Assembly: GCA_009877105.1 (NCBI GenBank)
Contig: WXFD01000010.1
Coordinates: 84,875 to 148,874, forward strand
Length of the DNA stretch: 64,000 nucleotides
Direction: 5' to 3'
DNA from: Bacteroidales bacterium
GTDB lineage: Bacteria; Bacteroidota; Bacteroidia; Bacteroidales; VadinHA17
Part shown: in pieces, positions 1-8,741 of the stretch
How positions within the stretch are numbered: the first letter of the stretch is position 1
Layout of the letters: every line of letters starts with the position of its first letter
Notes under the pieces: generated by a model
Told to the model about the DNA's origin: nothing
Databases searched by the model: none
What the model saw: only the letters and a program-made list of their open reading frames with translations
Made by a program: the position numbers and the translations under genes

Positions 1-1
1 C

Positions 2-259
2 AATCCTCCCATTCTTATTCTCGATGAAGCCACCTCAGCGCTTGATACTGAATCGGAAAGGCTCGTGCAGGAAGCTATTGTGAACCTGATGAAAAACAGG
101 ACATCCGTCGTCATTGCCCACAGGCTTACCACTATCAGGCATGCTGATCTCATTGTTGTAATAGCTGACGGAAAGATAGTGGAGACCGGCACTCACGATG
201 AACTTATTGGCAGGAAGGACGGATACTACAACAAACTTCATTGCTTCCAGACCCCCTGA
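2..259 (+). CDS. ABC exporter ATP-binding domain, C-terminal fragment
   Basis: This is the last 85 codons of a gene that enters from the left edge of the window. The visible part is the end of an ABC ATPase: a Walker B and D-loop ([12 protein letters not shown]) at the very start, then the H-loop (VIAHRLTTI) and the usual closing segment ending in GTHDELI. That arrangement is typical of exporter-type (MsbA/LmrA-like) proteins, in which the nucleotide-binding domain follows a six-helix membrane domain, but the membrane half lies outside the window. The substrate cannot be inferred. The reading frame is open from base 2 to the TGA at 257-259. Confidence 0.9.
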   Translation, partial: NPPILILDEATSALDTESERLVQEAIVNLMKNRTSVVIAHRLTTIRHADLIVVIADGKIVETGTHDELIGRKDGYYNKLHCFQTP

Positions 260-334
260 CAGCAAAGGACGGTATAATCCATACCCTTATGAATAAACTG
301 CTGACGGAGATTCTGGATAATGACCTGTTAATTG

Positions 335-342
335 TATATTTG
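335..342 (+). promoter_or_regulatory. Bacteroidota -7 promoter element (TATATTTG) upstream of GH35 gene
   Basis: TATATTTG matches the TAnnTTTG consensus of the Bacteroidota primary sigma factor. Transcription would begin near base 349, leaving a leader of about 55 nt. I see no convincing -33 TTTG at the expected distance, so this is a moderate call. Confidence 0.45.
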
Positions 343-403
343 AAACCGGGAATTATCTTTTATCAGGAACTTTGCATTTAAACAAACTATAATATTTTGC
401 CAT

Positions 404-2224
404 ATGTCTAAACGATTCTGGTTAAGCTTGATAATGATATTACTTTTATGTCCTGCCATGATTGCACAAAAGGCCAGGGCCAGGCATACGTTTTCCATGG
501 AATCCTCGGGATTCATGCTCGACGGAATCCCATTTCAGATTATAAGCGGGGAAATGCATCCTGCCCGCATTCCCGCCGAATACTGGCGCCACCGGATCCA
601 GATGGCCAAAGCCATGGGATGTAACACAATCGGTATTTATATCTTCTGGAATTTTCATGAACCGAGGGAGGGAGAATATGATTTCACGACCAGCAACCAT
701 AACCTGGCGCAGTTCATAAAGACCGTCCAGGATGAGGGCATGTGGCTTCTTGTGCGCCCCGGCCCCTATGTCTGCGCCGAATGGGACCTTGGCGGTATTC
801 CGCCTTACCTGCTGCGGATACCCGACATTAAGCTGCGGTGCATGGATCCGAGGTATATGGCTGCCGCTGAAAAATATATCACCCGTCTGGCTGCCGAACT
901 TAAGCCATGGCTGATAACGAACGGAGGACCCATACTCATGCTCCAGATTGAGAATGAATACGGCAGCTATGGCAATGACAGGAATTACCTTTTGCGGTTA
1001 AAGGAGATATGGCAGCAGAATGGGATCGATGTACCGTTTTTCACCGGCGACGGAGCTACCCCTCATATGCTGGAAGCCGGTTCATTGCCCGGCTGTGCGG
1101 TTGGCCTGGATCCGGGAAGCAGCCCGGCTCATTTTGAACTTGCAGAAAAAATGAACCCGGGAGTCCCCGTCTTCAGCAGCGAAACATATCCGGGGTGGCT
1201 GACACACTGGGGAGAAAACTGGGCCAGACCCGACACTTCCGCGTTCCTGAAGGAAATCAGATTCCTGATGGATAATAAAAAATCATTCAACCTGTATGTT
1301 GTCCACGGAGGTACCAATTTCGGCTTTACAGCCGGGGCCAATTCCGGGGGAAAAGGCTATGAGCCTGATGTTACAAGCTACGACTATGACGCTCCCATTG
1401 ATGAACAGGGACGACCAACGGCCAAATACATGGCATTGCGGAAACTTATCGGATCATACCTGCCTAAGGGTAAAAAGCTTCCGGATATTCCTGCTGCGGT
1501 TGAGGCAGTTGAAATACTTCCAATACCTCTCAACGTGTTCACATCTGTCTGGGATAATCTTTCCCAGCCCGTTAACTCCGTTCAGCCGGGTCCTTTTGAA
1601 TCATACAACCAGGACTACGGATTCATTCTTTACAAAACCGAACTGATTGGTCATAAAAAGGGCCGGCTTACCGTTACCGACCTGCATGATTATGCCACAG
1701 TATTTGTCGACGGGGAGTACATCGGTTCGCTCGACAGACGGTTAGGGATCAATTCCCTGGAAATACCGGAAAGCAAAAGCGCAAATCCTGTGCTGGAAAT
1801 CCTTGTTGAAGGGATGGGCAGGATAAATTTTGCAGAACACCTCATTGACAGAAAGGGAATTACGGAAAGGGTGACATTAAACGGGATGACGCTGATGAAC
1901 TGGAAGATTTACAACCTTCCCATGAGTGATGATTATATCTACAATCTCCGTTCGTCGGCAAGAAATCCGGGAAAACGGGGCGTGTTTTTCAAGGCAAACT
2001 TCTTTATCGACAAGGCCGGCGATACTTTCTTCGACGTTTCCGGTCTTAAGAAAGGCATTGTGTGGGTGAATGGACACAATCTCGGACGTTACTGGGAAAT
2101 AGGGCCGCAGAAAAGACTCTACTGTCCGGGGATTTGGCTCCGGAAGGGTGCAAATGAAATGGTGGTTTTCGATCTGCTGCAGCTCACGGCACCGGTGGTA
2201 ACAGGAAAGAAAACGATGGAATAA
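404..2224 (+). CDS. Secreted beta-galactosidase, glycoside hydrolase family 35
   Basis: A 606-residue enzyme that removes non-reducing-end beta-galactosyl residues from oligo- or polysaccharides. Residues 1-27 form a Sec-type signal peptide with a long hydrophobic core. The GH35 TIM barrel begins near residue 30 (FMLDGIPFQIISGEMHPARIP) and holds the family landmarks NTIGIYIFWNFHEP and RPGPYVCAEWDLGG. The acid/base Glu is E185 in IENEYGSYG and the nucleophile is probably E260 in SSETYPGW. The C-terminal third is beta-sandwich-like (LTVTDLHDYATVFVDGEYIGSLDR; KKGIVWVNGHNLGRYWEIGPQ), as in other GH35 enzymes. It stands alone on the plus strand, convergent with the uronate genes, and probably serves the same glycan. 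The family assignment is firm; the exact linkage is not visible. Confidence 0.93.
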   Translation: MSKRFWLSLIMILLLCPAMIAQKARARHTFSMESSGFMLDGIPFQIISGEMHPARIPAEYWRHRIQMAKAMGCNTIGIYIFWNFHEPREGEYDFTTSNHNLAQFIKTVQDEGMWLLVRPGPYVCAEWDLGGIPPYLLRIPDIKLRCMDPRYMAAAEKYITRLAAELKPWLITNGGPILMLQIENEYGSYGNDRNYLLRLKEIWQQNGIDVPFFTGDGATPHMLEAGSLPGCAVGLDPGSSPAHFELAEKMNPGVPVFSSETYPGWLTHWGENWARPDTSAFLKEIRFLMDNKKSFNLYVVHGGTNFGFTAGANSGGKGYEPDVTSYDYDAPIDEQGRPTAKYMALRKLIGSYLPKGKKLPDIPAAVEAVEILPIPLNVFTSVWDNLSQPVNSVQPGPFESYNQDYGFILYKTELIGHKKGRLTVTDLHDYATVFVDGEYIGSLDRRLGINSLEIPESKSANPVLEILVEGMGRINFAEHLIDRKGITERVTLNGMTLMNWKIYNLPMSDDYIYNLRSSARNPGKRGVFFKANFFIDKAGDTFFDVSGLKKGIVWVNGHNLGRYWEIGPQKRLYCPGIWLRKGANEMVVFDLLQLTAPVVTGKKTME

Positions 2225-2415
2225 TTGCCGGCCGGAACCTGATCAGCGAAACCTGCCGGTGAATGTCATTCCGATATTCTGATCAATCTGATCCGGAACT
2301 TTCACAAACGGAGCCGGCATAGTCGGCGCATTGCGAACCGTGATGGCATTACGCGGCTGGTTAACAGCCTCCGGGAGAACTCAGATATTTCCGCAGCATC
2401 CCCCGGGATAAAAAA

Positions 2416-2444
2416 CGGGGATCATTTGCTGAAAATGATCCCCG
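2416..2444. terminator. Bidirectional terminator hairpin between convergent genes
   Basis: A perfect 12-bp stem (2416-2427 with 2433-2444) encloses a 5-nt loop, between the end of the GH35 gene and the end of the minus-strand TIM-barrel gene. An A-run (2411-2415) lies on its left side, so the minus-strand transcript would end in a U-tract. The plus-strand side has no clear U-run. Confidence 0.7.
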
Positions 2445-2470
2445 GCAGTTATTGAATAAGCTATTTTGAG

Positions 2471-3418
2471 TCAGACAAGGATCTTTGTGGTGAGGTTCGC
2501 AATGCTTGTACGGATATCGTCAAACGGTTTGCCTTCCCGGCTCCTGTCTTGTTCAACGATCATGTATTTCATTCCTGCAACATCCTTTGCTGCCAGGATC
2601 GACCTGAAATCGATCACTCCGGCCCCGACCGGTGCAAAATCATTCACGCCGTCGGTTGTATAGAAGGGAGCCTCTTTTGTAAACATGTCTTTCATGTGGA
2701 ACAACTGGAACCTTCCCGGATATTTCCTGAATATCTCTACCGGATCCTGGCCTGCCTTGGTTGCCCAGAAAATATCTATTTCCATTGTTACCAGATCCTT
2801 GTCGAGTTCGGCAAGCATAACGTCAAAATAGGGTATCTTTCCTTCGACGGTGTCAAATTCAAAATTATGATTGTGATACCCGAACATTATGCCGTGTTCC
2901 TTCATTATTCCGCCTACAATGTTCCAGTCTGCAACCATTTTCCTGTAACTGTCGATGGTTTTTCTCGCTTCCTCCACCACCCAGGGCTGAATGCAGTATT
3001 TTACCCCGAGCCTGGCATGATCCTCCGCCATCTTTTTGGCATTGTCAAGGGTTACACCCTGAGCTTCGACCTGGGTGTGGCTGCTGAGTATTTCCATTCC
3101 CAGATCGTTGACAATCTTCAGGAATTCCGCTGGCTCATAGCCGTAAAACTTGCCATCGGCGTAGTTGGCCAGTTCAACGTATTTGTATCCGGCATCGGAA
3201 ACCTGTTTCAGCGAACCGCGGACGTCGGTTGCCATGGCATCCCGGATTGTATAGAGCTGGAGCCCTATACCGAATGATTTCGGATCTGATTTGGCGGCAC
3301 TGGCCTTGCCTGCGGTACCCGGAGAGTTCCTGCATGAATACTGGGAAAGGGCTAATGCACCGAGAGCGCCGGCTGCTGATAATCTGAGGAATTCCCTCCT
3401 CGAACGTGAGTTTTTCAT
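2471..3418 (-). CDS. Tat-exported sugar isomerase/epimerase-like TIM barrel lipoprotein
   Basis: A 315-residue protein of the xylose-isomerase-like / AP endonuclease family 2 TIM-barrel superfamily, whose members isomerise or epimerise sugars with a divalent metal. Residues 7-13 (RREFLRL region) form a twin-arginine motif, followed by a hydrophobic stretch and a lipobox-like LSQYSC, so export by Tat and lipidation are likely. Barrel segments are FGIGLQLYTIRDAM, YKYVELANYADGKFYG, EILSSHTQVEAQG, FGYHNHNFEFD, VTMEIDIFWATKAGQDP and FQLFHMKDM, with acidic and His residues in metal-ligand positions. It is the last gene of the minus-strand uronate run, 156 nt after uxaE. Related exported proteins occur in Bacteroidota next to Gfo/Idh oxidoreductases, which this locus also has. 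The substrate is unknown. Confidence 0.85.
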   Translation of the reverse strand: MKNSRSRREFLRLSAAGALGALALSQYSCRNSPGTAGKASAAKSDPKSFGIGLQLYTIRDAMATDVRGSLKQVSDAGYKYVELANYADGKFYGYEPAEFLKIVNDLGMEILSSHTQVEAQGVTLDNAKKMAEDHARLGVKYCIQPWVVEEARKTIDSYRKMVADWNIVGGIMKEHGIMFGYHNHNFEFDTVEGKIPYFDVMLAELDKDLVTMEIDIFWATKAGQDPVEIFRKYPGRFQLFHMKDMFTKEAPFYTTDGVNDFAPVGAGVIDFRSILAAKDVAGMKYMIVEQDRSREGKPFDDIRTSIANLTTKILV

Positions 3419-3574
3419 TGTTTTGCCAGTTGGTTAATATTTAATTCCTTGGTTTGATCTTCCAAAGTTAAAAAATAATATTTTCTATAAATGTAAAGTC
3501 ATGCTTCGGATTTTTAAGGAAGAGGCTGGTCAAAGGAAAACGGAACAGGAAGTAAATGTGATCCGGGTGCCGGT

Positions 3575-4828
3575 TCACTGAATACAGAACAGGGGGCACA
3601 AATGCCTTGTAAAAATATTCTGGTAAACCCCTTTTTCCACTATATGTTCATTTTCGTCAAGCAGCCTGAAAAATTCCTCTGATCTCTGGGCAGCAAGCTT
3701 GTATCCTATATGGATCAGCTGTCTCATTCCCTGGTTATAATCCGGGTTCTTTGAGTCATGCCTGAGTGATGCCGCAAATTTCCTGCTGTTCCAGCCTGAT
3801 ACCCTGGCAGCTGAGGGAAGCTTTGACTTGTCAATGTCAATGACATCGGCATAAGGACCGCATAATTCATCAATCCTTTCAACTGCCTCAGCGTAGATCT
3901 CCTTGACGAATTCGAGGGCCTCGTTCCCGGATTCAGCAAGACCGATCACCTCTTCAAGCCAGGTTGTTCCTGCGGTCTTTACATGAATACCCTTGTCGTG
4001 CCTGCGGATAATTGATCCGATAACCGGGTAGATTGAAAACTTATCGGACCCGGAATGAACGCTGATCTTGATATTCTCAGGCAGGCCGAATTCACCTGCG
4101 GCATAGCTCAGTACCAGGAGATCCTGTTCAAATTCCCCTGCAAATTTTTTGATATCGCCGACGTAATCAACGCCTTTGTTGAAGCGCCCTGAAAATTTCG
4201 GCGCCAGTGTCTGAACCGGGATCCTTTCATCACTTAACATCTTGAGTATAAAGAGTATTTCAACGGGAGACTGGGGCTGGGCCACCTCATCCATCGAGAT
4301 TTCAGTAATGAAATTCCCCGACCCTTTTGCAGATTCAATTTTCCTGTACACCTCGCCTGCCTTTTTTGCAGCAAAGAGGTATTTTTCGGCAATTTCCACG
4401 AGCATTTCATTGGAGCATTTGCGGATCCTGGGAATCCCCGGGATCTTTATTCCCCTTGAGTACCGCGCCACTCCGGAAAGGAATCTTTCGATCTCGCTGT
4501 CTGCGGCCCGCTTGCCTATATATGAAGCCACATCAATGGTGAAAAAATCAGAACTTTCTATGAATCTCTCCACATTGTCCAGGTTAATGTGATCGGCATC
4601 GACAAAATATGGTCTGCCAAAGCCTGCATTCCTGGTTGTTCTGTCAGCTTCCTGCCTTACATCATCGGGCTGGGTTCCAATAATGATATGCTCCCTGTTC
4701 GATTTGTTCCAGACAGGTGTGATTTCACAGCCTTTTTTTTCAGCATCAATTATTGCTTTGAGCTGGGCCTGCCCCTGTCGTCCGAACCTGTCTCCGATCC
4801 CGAAGGAGTACTTTCCAATTTTTTTCAT
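3575..4828 (-). CDS. uxaE: Tagaturonate epimerase (UxaE family)
   Basis: A 417-residue protein matching the UxaE family, which interconverts D-tagaturonate and D-fructuronate by C4 epimerisation. Recognisable parts are the N-terminal KYSFGIGDRFGRQGQAQLKAI, the central FYTIDVASYIG-like stretch (FFTIDVASYIGKRA), and the C-terminal IKISVHSGSDKFSIYP followed by HVKTAGTTWLEEV. With UxaC and a fructuronate reductase nearby, this enzyme would let galacturonate enter the glucuronate branch, so separate UxaA and UxaB enzymes would not be needed. None is visible here. It is followed, 156 nt on, by the TIM-barrel gene and preceded by the MFS carrier with a 48-nt gap, consistent with one operon. The start ATG at 4828 fits the conserved N-terminus. 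Confidence 0.88.
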   Translation of the reverse strand: MKKIGKYSFGIGDRFGRQGQAQLKAIIDAEKKGCEITPVWNKSNREHIIIGTQPDDVRQEADRTTRNAGFGRPYFVDADHINLDNVERFIESSDFFTIDVASYIGKRAADSEIERFLSGVARYSRGIKIPGIPRIRKCSNEMLVEIAEKYLFAAKKAGEVYRKIESAKGSGNFITEISMDEVAQPQSPVEILFILKMLSDERIPVQTLAPKFSGRFNKGVDYVGDIKKFAGEFEQDLLVLSYAAGEFGLPENIKISVHSGSDKFSIYPVIGSIIRRHDKGIHVKTAGTTWLEEVIGLAESGNEALEFVKEIYAEAVERIDELCGPYADVIDIDKSKLPSAARVSGWNSRKFAASLRHDSKNPDYNQGMRQLIHIGYKLAAQRSEEFFRLLDENEHIVEKGVYQNIFTRHLCPLFCIQ

Positions 4829-4876
4829 CTGAACGATAATAAATTAAACCTAAGCGGACATTGTTTCCCGGAGAAG

Positions 4877-6175
4877 TCACTCAAGTGTTACCTTCTTGTT
4901 TTTGGGTGCAAATACCTGCATGATTATCCAGGCCACCAGGTATGCGCTCCCCGCAATTGCGAACATTATTACATATCCTGTTTCCACGTGTCCCAGATTT
5001 TTATAGTATTCCAGCAGGTTGCCGGCCAGGATGGAAACGAATGCACCGCCCAGGGCGCCCGCCATTCCTCCGATACCCGTCACCGAGCTGACTGCGCTTT
5101 TGGGGAAAGCATCAGATACGGTGGTGAATATGTTTGCCGACCATGCCTGGTGCGATGAAGCTGCCAGGGCGATGAGCCCAACTGCTCCCCAGGTACTGAG
5201 ATTCGGTGATTGCGCAAAAACTATGGGTGTGACCAGCAGGGCAAAGACCAGCATTGCAATTTTCCTGGCTTTGAATGGTGACATTCCCTTTTTTATCATG
5301 AATGATGAGAGCCAGCCCCCGAAAATGCTTCCGATGGTGGTGGAGGTATAAATAACCACCAGCGGCAGGCCGAAGGCTTTTATATCAAGCCCCGTGCCTC
5401 TGACGGATGCAAGCCATCCGGGTATCCAGAACAGGTAAAACCACCAGATCGGATCAGTAAGACCCTTTCCGATAAAGAACATCCATGTCTGCCTGTATCT
5501 GAGAAGCTGAACCCACGGGATGCTTTTTGCAGGTTCATCCTTTTCCTCAATGTCACTCTGGATAAATTCAAGTTCTCCCTGCGAAAGCCTTTTTTGCTTC
5601 TCGGGAATTTCATAGTAGATAAACCAGAGAATGAGCCACAGTAACCCAATAGCCCCGGTTATTATGAACGCTGCCTGCCATCCGAGGGCGGTGGCAATAG
5701 CAGGGACAGCAAGCGGTGCAATTATTGCTCCCACATTGGTTCCGGAATTGAAAATACCGGTGGCAAGGGCCCTTTCCCTCTTGGGAAACCATTCTGCAAC
5801 AGTTTTTATCGCAGCCGGAAAATTACCCGACTCACTGATCCCGAGAAACGCCCTCCAGAATCCAAAACCCAGTCCGCCTTTGGCCAGGGCATGTCCCATG
5901 GCGGCGATGCTCCACAGGAGAACCGATAATCCATAGCCTATTTTCGTGCCGAACCTGTCAATCAGGCGTCCGGCAATCACCATTCCCAGTGCATAGGCTA
6001 TCTGGAAGGCTGTGACAATATATCCGTATTCAGCTTCTCCAATATTGAGGTCGGATTCAAGCAGGGGTTTCAGTATACCTATTACCTGCCTGTCGAGATA
6101 GTTAACGGTGGTTGCAAAAAATATCAGGGCACATACGGTCCACCTGTAGTTTCCGGTTTTGGTATTTTGCGGCAT
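4877..6175 (-). CDS. MFS hexuronate transporter (ExuT-like, ACS family)
   Basis: A 432-residue inner-membrane carrier with about 12 predicted helices. The N-terminus carries the anion:cation symporter hallmark WTVCALIFFATTVNYLDRQVIGILKP, then a GRLIDRFGTKIGY cytoplasmic loop of the MFS type. This family includes ExuT (galacturonate/glucuronate:H+ symport) and related sugar-acid carriers. Its position between gnd (25 nt upstream) and uxaE makes hexuronate or aldonate import the likely job: SusC/D and surface enzymes would release the sugar acid, and this protein would move it into the cytoplasm. The family is well supported; the precise substrate is inferred from neighbours. Confidence 0.88.
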   Translation of the reverse strand: MPQNTKTGNYRWTVCALIFFATTVNYLDRQVIGILKPLLESDLNIGEAEYGYIVTAFQIAYALGMVIAGRLIDRFGTKIGYGLSVLLWSIAAMGHALAKGGLGFGFWRAFLGISESGNFPAAIKTVAEWFPKRERALATGIFNSGTNVGAIIAPLAVPAIATALGWQAAFIITGAIGLLWLILWFIYYEIPEKQKRLSQGELEFIQSDIEEKDEPAKSIPWVQLLRYRQTWMFFIGKGLTDPIWWFYLFWIPGWLASVRGTGLDIKAFGLPLVVIYTSTTIGSIFGGWLSSFMIKKGMSPFKARKIAMLVFALLVTPIVFAQSPNLSTWGAVGLIALAASSHQAWSANIFTTVSDAFPKSAVSSVTGIGGMAGALGGAFVSILAGNLLEYYKNLGHVETGYVIMFAIAGSAYLVAWIIMQVFAPKNKKVTLE

Positions 6176-6200
6176 TGTGTTTCAGTTTGAGTTTCAGGGA

Positions 6201-7655
6201 TTATACGTTATAGGTTGATGAAGCGGTGGTTCCTCCGCGCCCGGTCCAGTTCGTATGAAAGAATTCGCCTCTTGGTCTGTCGATCCTTTCATAGGTATGC
6301 GCGCCAAAGTAATCGCGCTGGGCCTGGAGCAGATTTGCCGGCAGCCTTTCACATCTGTATCCGTCAAAGTAACAAAGGGCAGATGCTATGGCCGGAACAG
6401 GGATACCGCCGGCAGTTGCGGCAGCCACAACTGCCCTCCATCCATTCTGTGCCCTGTCGATCTTATCCCTGAAGAACGGGTCGAGCAGCAGGTTGGTTAT
6501 TCCGGGATCGTTGTCAAAAGCCTCTTTAATCTTGCCCAGGAAAACCGACCGGATAATACAGCCGCCTCTCCACATAAGGGCTATTCCCCCGTAATTTAGC
6601 TTCCAGCCGTATTCCTCTGCCGCAGCTCTCATCAGTGAGTATCCCTGTGCATACGACACTATCTTCGATGCGTACAATGCTTCGCGGAGGTTTTCAATAA
6701 ATCCTGCGACGTTGCCGGAAAAGCCCGGACGCGGTCCGGTCAGCAGGGAGGATGCCATAACCCGCTCATCCTTTATCGCGGACAGGCATCTCGAAAAAAC
6801 TGCTTCTCCTATCAGTGTGAGTGGTATTCCCAGGTCGAGGGCTGCCACCCCGGTCCATTTACCCGTTCCCTTCTGCCCTGCAGTATCCAGGATCTTGTCA
6901 ACCAGGGGTTCTCCGTCTTCATCCTTGTATGCCAGAATATCCCTGGTGATCTCGATCAGGTAACTGTTGAGCTCACCCTCGTTCCATTCCCTGAAAATGG
7001 AATGCATCTCATCAGCACTCAGGTGAAGCATGTCCCTCATGATCTGATAGGCTTCGCAGATAAGCTGCATATCGCCGTACTCAATTCCGTTATGAACCAT
7101 TTTGACAAAATGACCGGCGCCGTTTTCGCCAACCCAGTCACAGCATGGCGAACCATCTTCAACCTTTGCCGCAATTGCCTGGAAAATCGGCTTCACTGAA
7201 GGCCATGCGGCCGGCGACCCCCCGGGCATAATGGAAGGCCCCAGCAAAGCGCCTTCCTCGCCTCCCGAAACACCTGTCCCGATATACAGAAGCCCCTTGC
7301 TCTCAACATAGGCAGTACGTCTGTTGGTATCAGGGAAATGTGTATTTCCGCCGTCAATGATAATATCTCCTTTTTCCAGGTAGGGGAGAAGAGCTTCAAT
7401 CATTTCGTCAACTGGCTTGCCTGCCTTGACCATTATCATTACCTTACGGGGCCTCTTCAGCGAACCGGCAAGTTCTTCAAGGGTCATAGCACCCCGGATA
7501 TTTTTCCCCCTGGCCCTTCCGGCAATAAAGTCCTTGACTTTCTGTACTGTCCTGTTGTAGACAGTTACACGGTAACCCTTGCTTTCCATGTTCAGCACCA
7601 GGTTTTCGCCCATAACAGCCAGCCCTATTAATCCTATGTCAGACAATTCATCCAT
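6201..7655 (-). CDS. gnd: 6-phosphogluconate dehydrogenase, decarboxylating
   Basis: A 484-residue enzyme converting 6-phosphogluconate to ribulose 5-phosphate with release of CO2 and reduction of NAD(P)+. The N-terminal Rossmann fold has GLIGLAVMGENLVLNMESKGY followed by VYNRT, the NADP-preferring type. The substrate-binding and catalytic segment is GVSGGEEGALLGPSIMPGG and VKMVHNGIEYGDMQLICEAY, with the catalytic Lys in VKMVHN. Length and motifs are those of the long (about 470-residue) dimeric class. The usual context is the pentose phosphate pathway. Here it lies inside a hexuronate operon, 25 nt before the carrier, so it may handle a 6-phosphogluconate made from gluconate by this locus, although no gluconate kinase is visible. 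Confidence 0.95.
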   Translation of the reverse strand: MDELSDIGLIGLAVMGENLVLNMESKGYRVTVYNRTVQKVKDFIAGRARGKNIRGAMTLEELAGSLKRPRKVMIMVKAGKPVDEMIEALLPYLEKGDIIIDGGNTHFPDTNRRTAYVESKGLLYIGTGVSGGEEGALLGPSIMPGGSPAAWPSVKPIFQAIAAKVEDGSPCCDWVGENGAGHFVKMVHNGIEYGDMQLICEAYQIMRDMLHLSADEMHSIFREWNEGELNSYLIEITRDILAYKDEDGEPLVDKILDTAGQKGTGKWTGVAALDLGIPLTLIGEAVFSRCLSAIKDERVMASSLLTGPRPGFSGNVAGFIENLREALYASKIVSYAQGYSLMRAAAEEYGWKLNYGGIALMWRGGCIIRSVFLGKIKEAFDNDPGITNLLLDPFFRDKIDRAQNGWRAVVAAATAGGIPVPAIASALCYFDGYRCERLPANLLQAQRDYFGAHTYERIDRPRGEFFHTNWTGRGGTTASSTYNV

Positions 7656-7730
7656 GTTAATGTTTTATTACTGATGGTATATTATTAATTTCATTACTGC
7701 TGTAATCGTTTTTTCCGGCCCTGGTTTCAG

Positions 7731-8741
7731 TTACCGCCGGCCGCTCCCGGCAGGCTGATCCGTATTCCGGTAATATTCCTGCACAACTTCGTCCATCACC
7801 CTGCTTGTCCTTGCAGCGCTGATCCCGGTGCTGACAACCGGTCCCCCTTCTGTTAATGAATTAACAATCTGTTCGATAAGAAAATACTGGACATTTTCGG
7901 GTCTGGCATTTTCATATTCCTGCCTGCCGGTATCATTTACAACAACAATCGGTTCAAATGAAAAGGTCGATGTTTTAATCATTCCTCTTTCCCCGAATAT
8001 CTCAAGCGAATCCCTTCTGTTTTCCCAGACTGACGAAAAGTTCCAGGTTCCTGATGCAACGATATTTCCCGGAAAGACAAAACTGGCTGAAACCATATCT
8101 TCGGCCCTATACAGGTTTGCCTGGTTCACAGCAACAGCTGCAGTTTTCTGGACAGGACCAAACAGGAAATCGAGATAGTCAAGCTGATGGGAAGCGAGAT
8201 CAAAGAAATGCCCGGCTCCTGAAATCTCGGGTATCACGCGCCACGGTAGCTTCCCTGCCTTTTCATCCGGGGAAAGATACTTAAATATCTGGATCTGAAC
8301 AAATCTTACCTGTCCGATGTGACCTTCTTCTATAAGCTCCCTGATTTTCAGAAATCCGGGCAATGTCCTGCGGTAATATGCAACGAAAACAGGCTGGCCG
8401 TATTTAGCTGCAGCCTCGTTTATCCTGATGCATTCCCCGTAATTTGCAGCCATTGGTTTTTCAATATATACGGGCTTGCCTGCCTGAAGAGCCCTGAGTG
8501 CATACATGGCATGGCTCCCCGGGGGGGTTGCTATGTAAACGGCATTTACGTCAGTGTCATTAATAAGATCATCGGCATTGCTGTAATACCTTGGTACATT
8601 GTGCCGTTTTGCATAATCCGCCGCAAGGGCGGCATCCCGCCGCATTACTGCCAGAAGTCTCGAATTCCTTACCTTATTGAAGGCCGGACCGCTTTTAACT
8701 TCAGTCACATTGCCGCATCCGATTATTCCCCAGTTTATCAT
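7731..8741 (-). CDS. Gfo/Idh/MocA family oxidoreductase, cytoplasmic
   Basis: An NAD(P)-dependent sugar or sugar-acid dehydrogenase of about 336 residues. The start is the ATG at 8741: it gives MINWGIIGCGNVTEVKSGPAF, an intact dinucleotide-binding fold, and its ATG overlaps the TGA of the upstream racemase-like gene as ATGA, a pattern of translational coupling. A longer ORF reaching 8765 adds eight residues with no homology value. The catalytic motif IEKPMA is present, and the C-terminal dimerisation domain includes the conserved DLASHQLDYLDFLFG. No signal peptide is present, unlike two of the other Gfo/Idh proteins in this window. Coupling to the LarA-like gene suggests the two enzymes act on consecutive intermediates. 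Confidence 0.88.
   Translation of the reverse strand: MINWGIIGCGNVTEVKSGPAFNKVRNSRLLAVMRRDAALAADYAKRHNVPRYYSNADDLINDTDVNAVYIATPPGSHAMYALRALQAGKPVYIEKPMAANYGECIRINEAAAKYGQPVFVAYYRRTLPGFLKIRELIEEGHIGQVRFVQIQIFKYLSPDEKAGKLPWRVIPEISGAGHFFDLASHQLDYLDFLFGPVQKTAAVAVNQANLYRAEDMVSASFVFPGNIVASGTWNFSSVWENRRDSLEIFGERGMIKTSTFSFEPIVVVNDTGRQEYENARPENVQYFLIEQIVNSLTEGGPVVSTGISAARTSRVMDEVVQEYYRNTDQPAGSGRR

Noticed and set aside
2549..3277. Long open frame (242 codons) antisense to the TIM-barrel gene
   Set aside because: It mirrors the minus-strand gene, which has a Tat signal, family motifs and normal length; the antisense product is rich in His, Cys and Phe and resembles no family.
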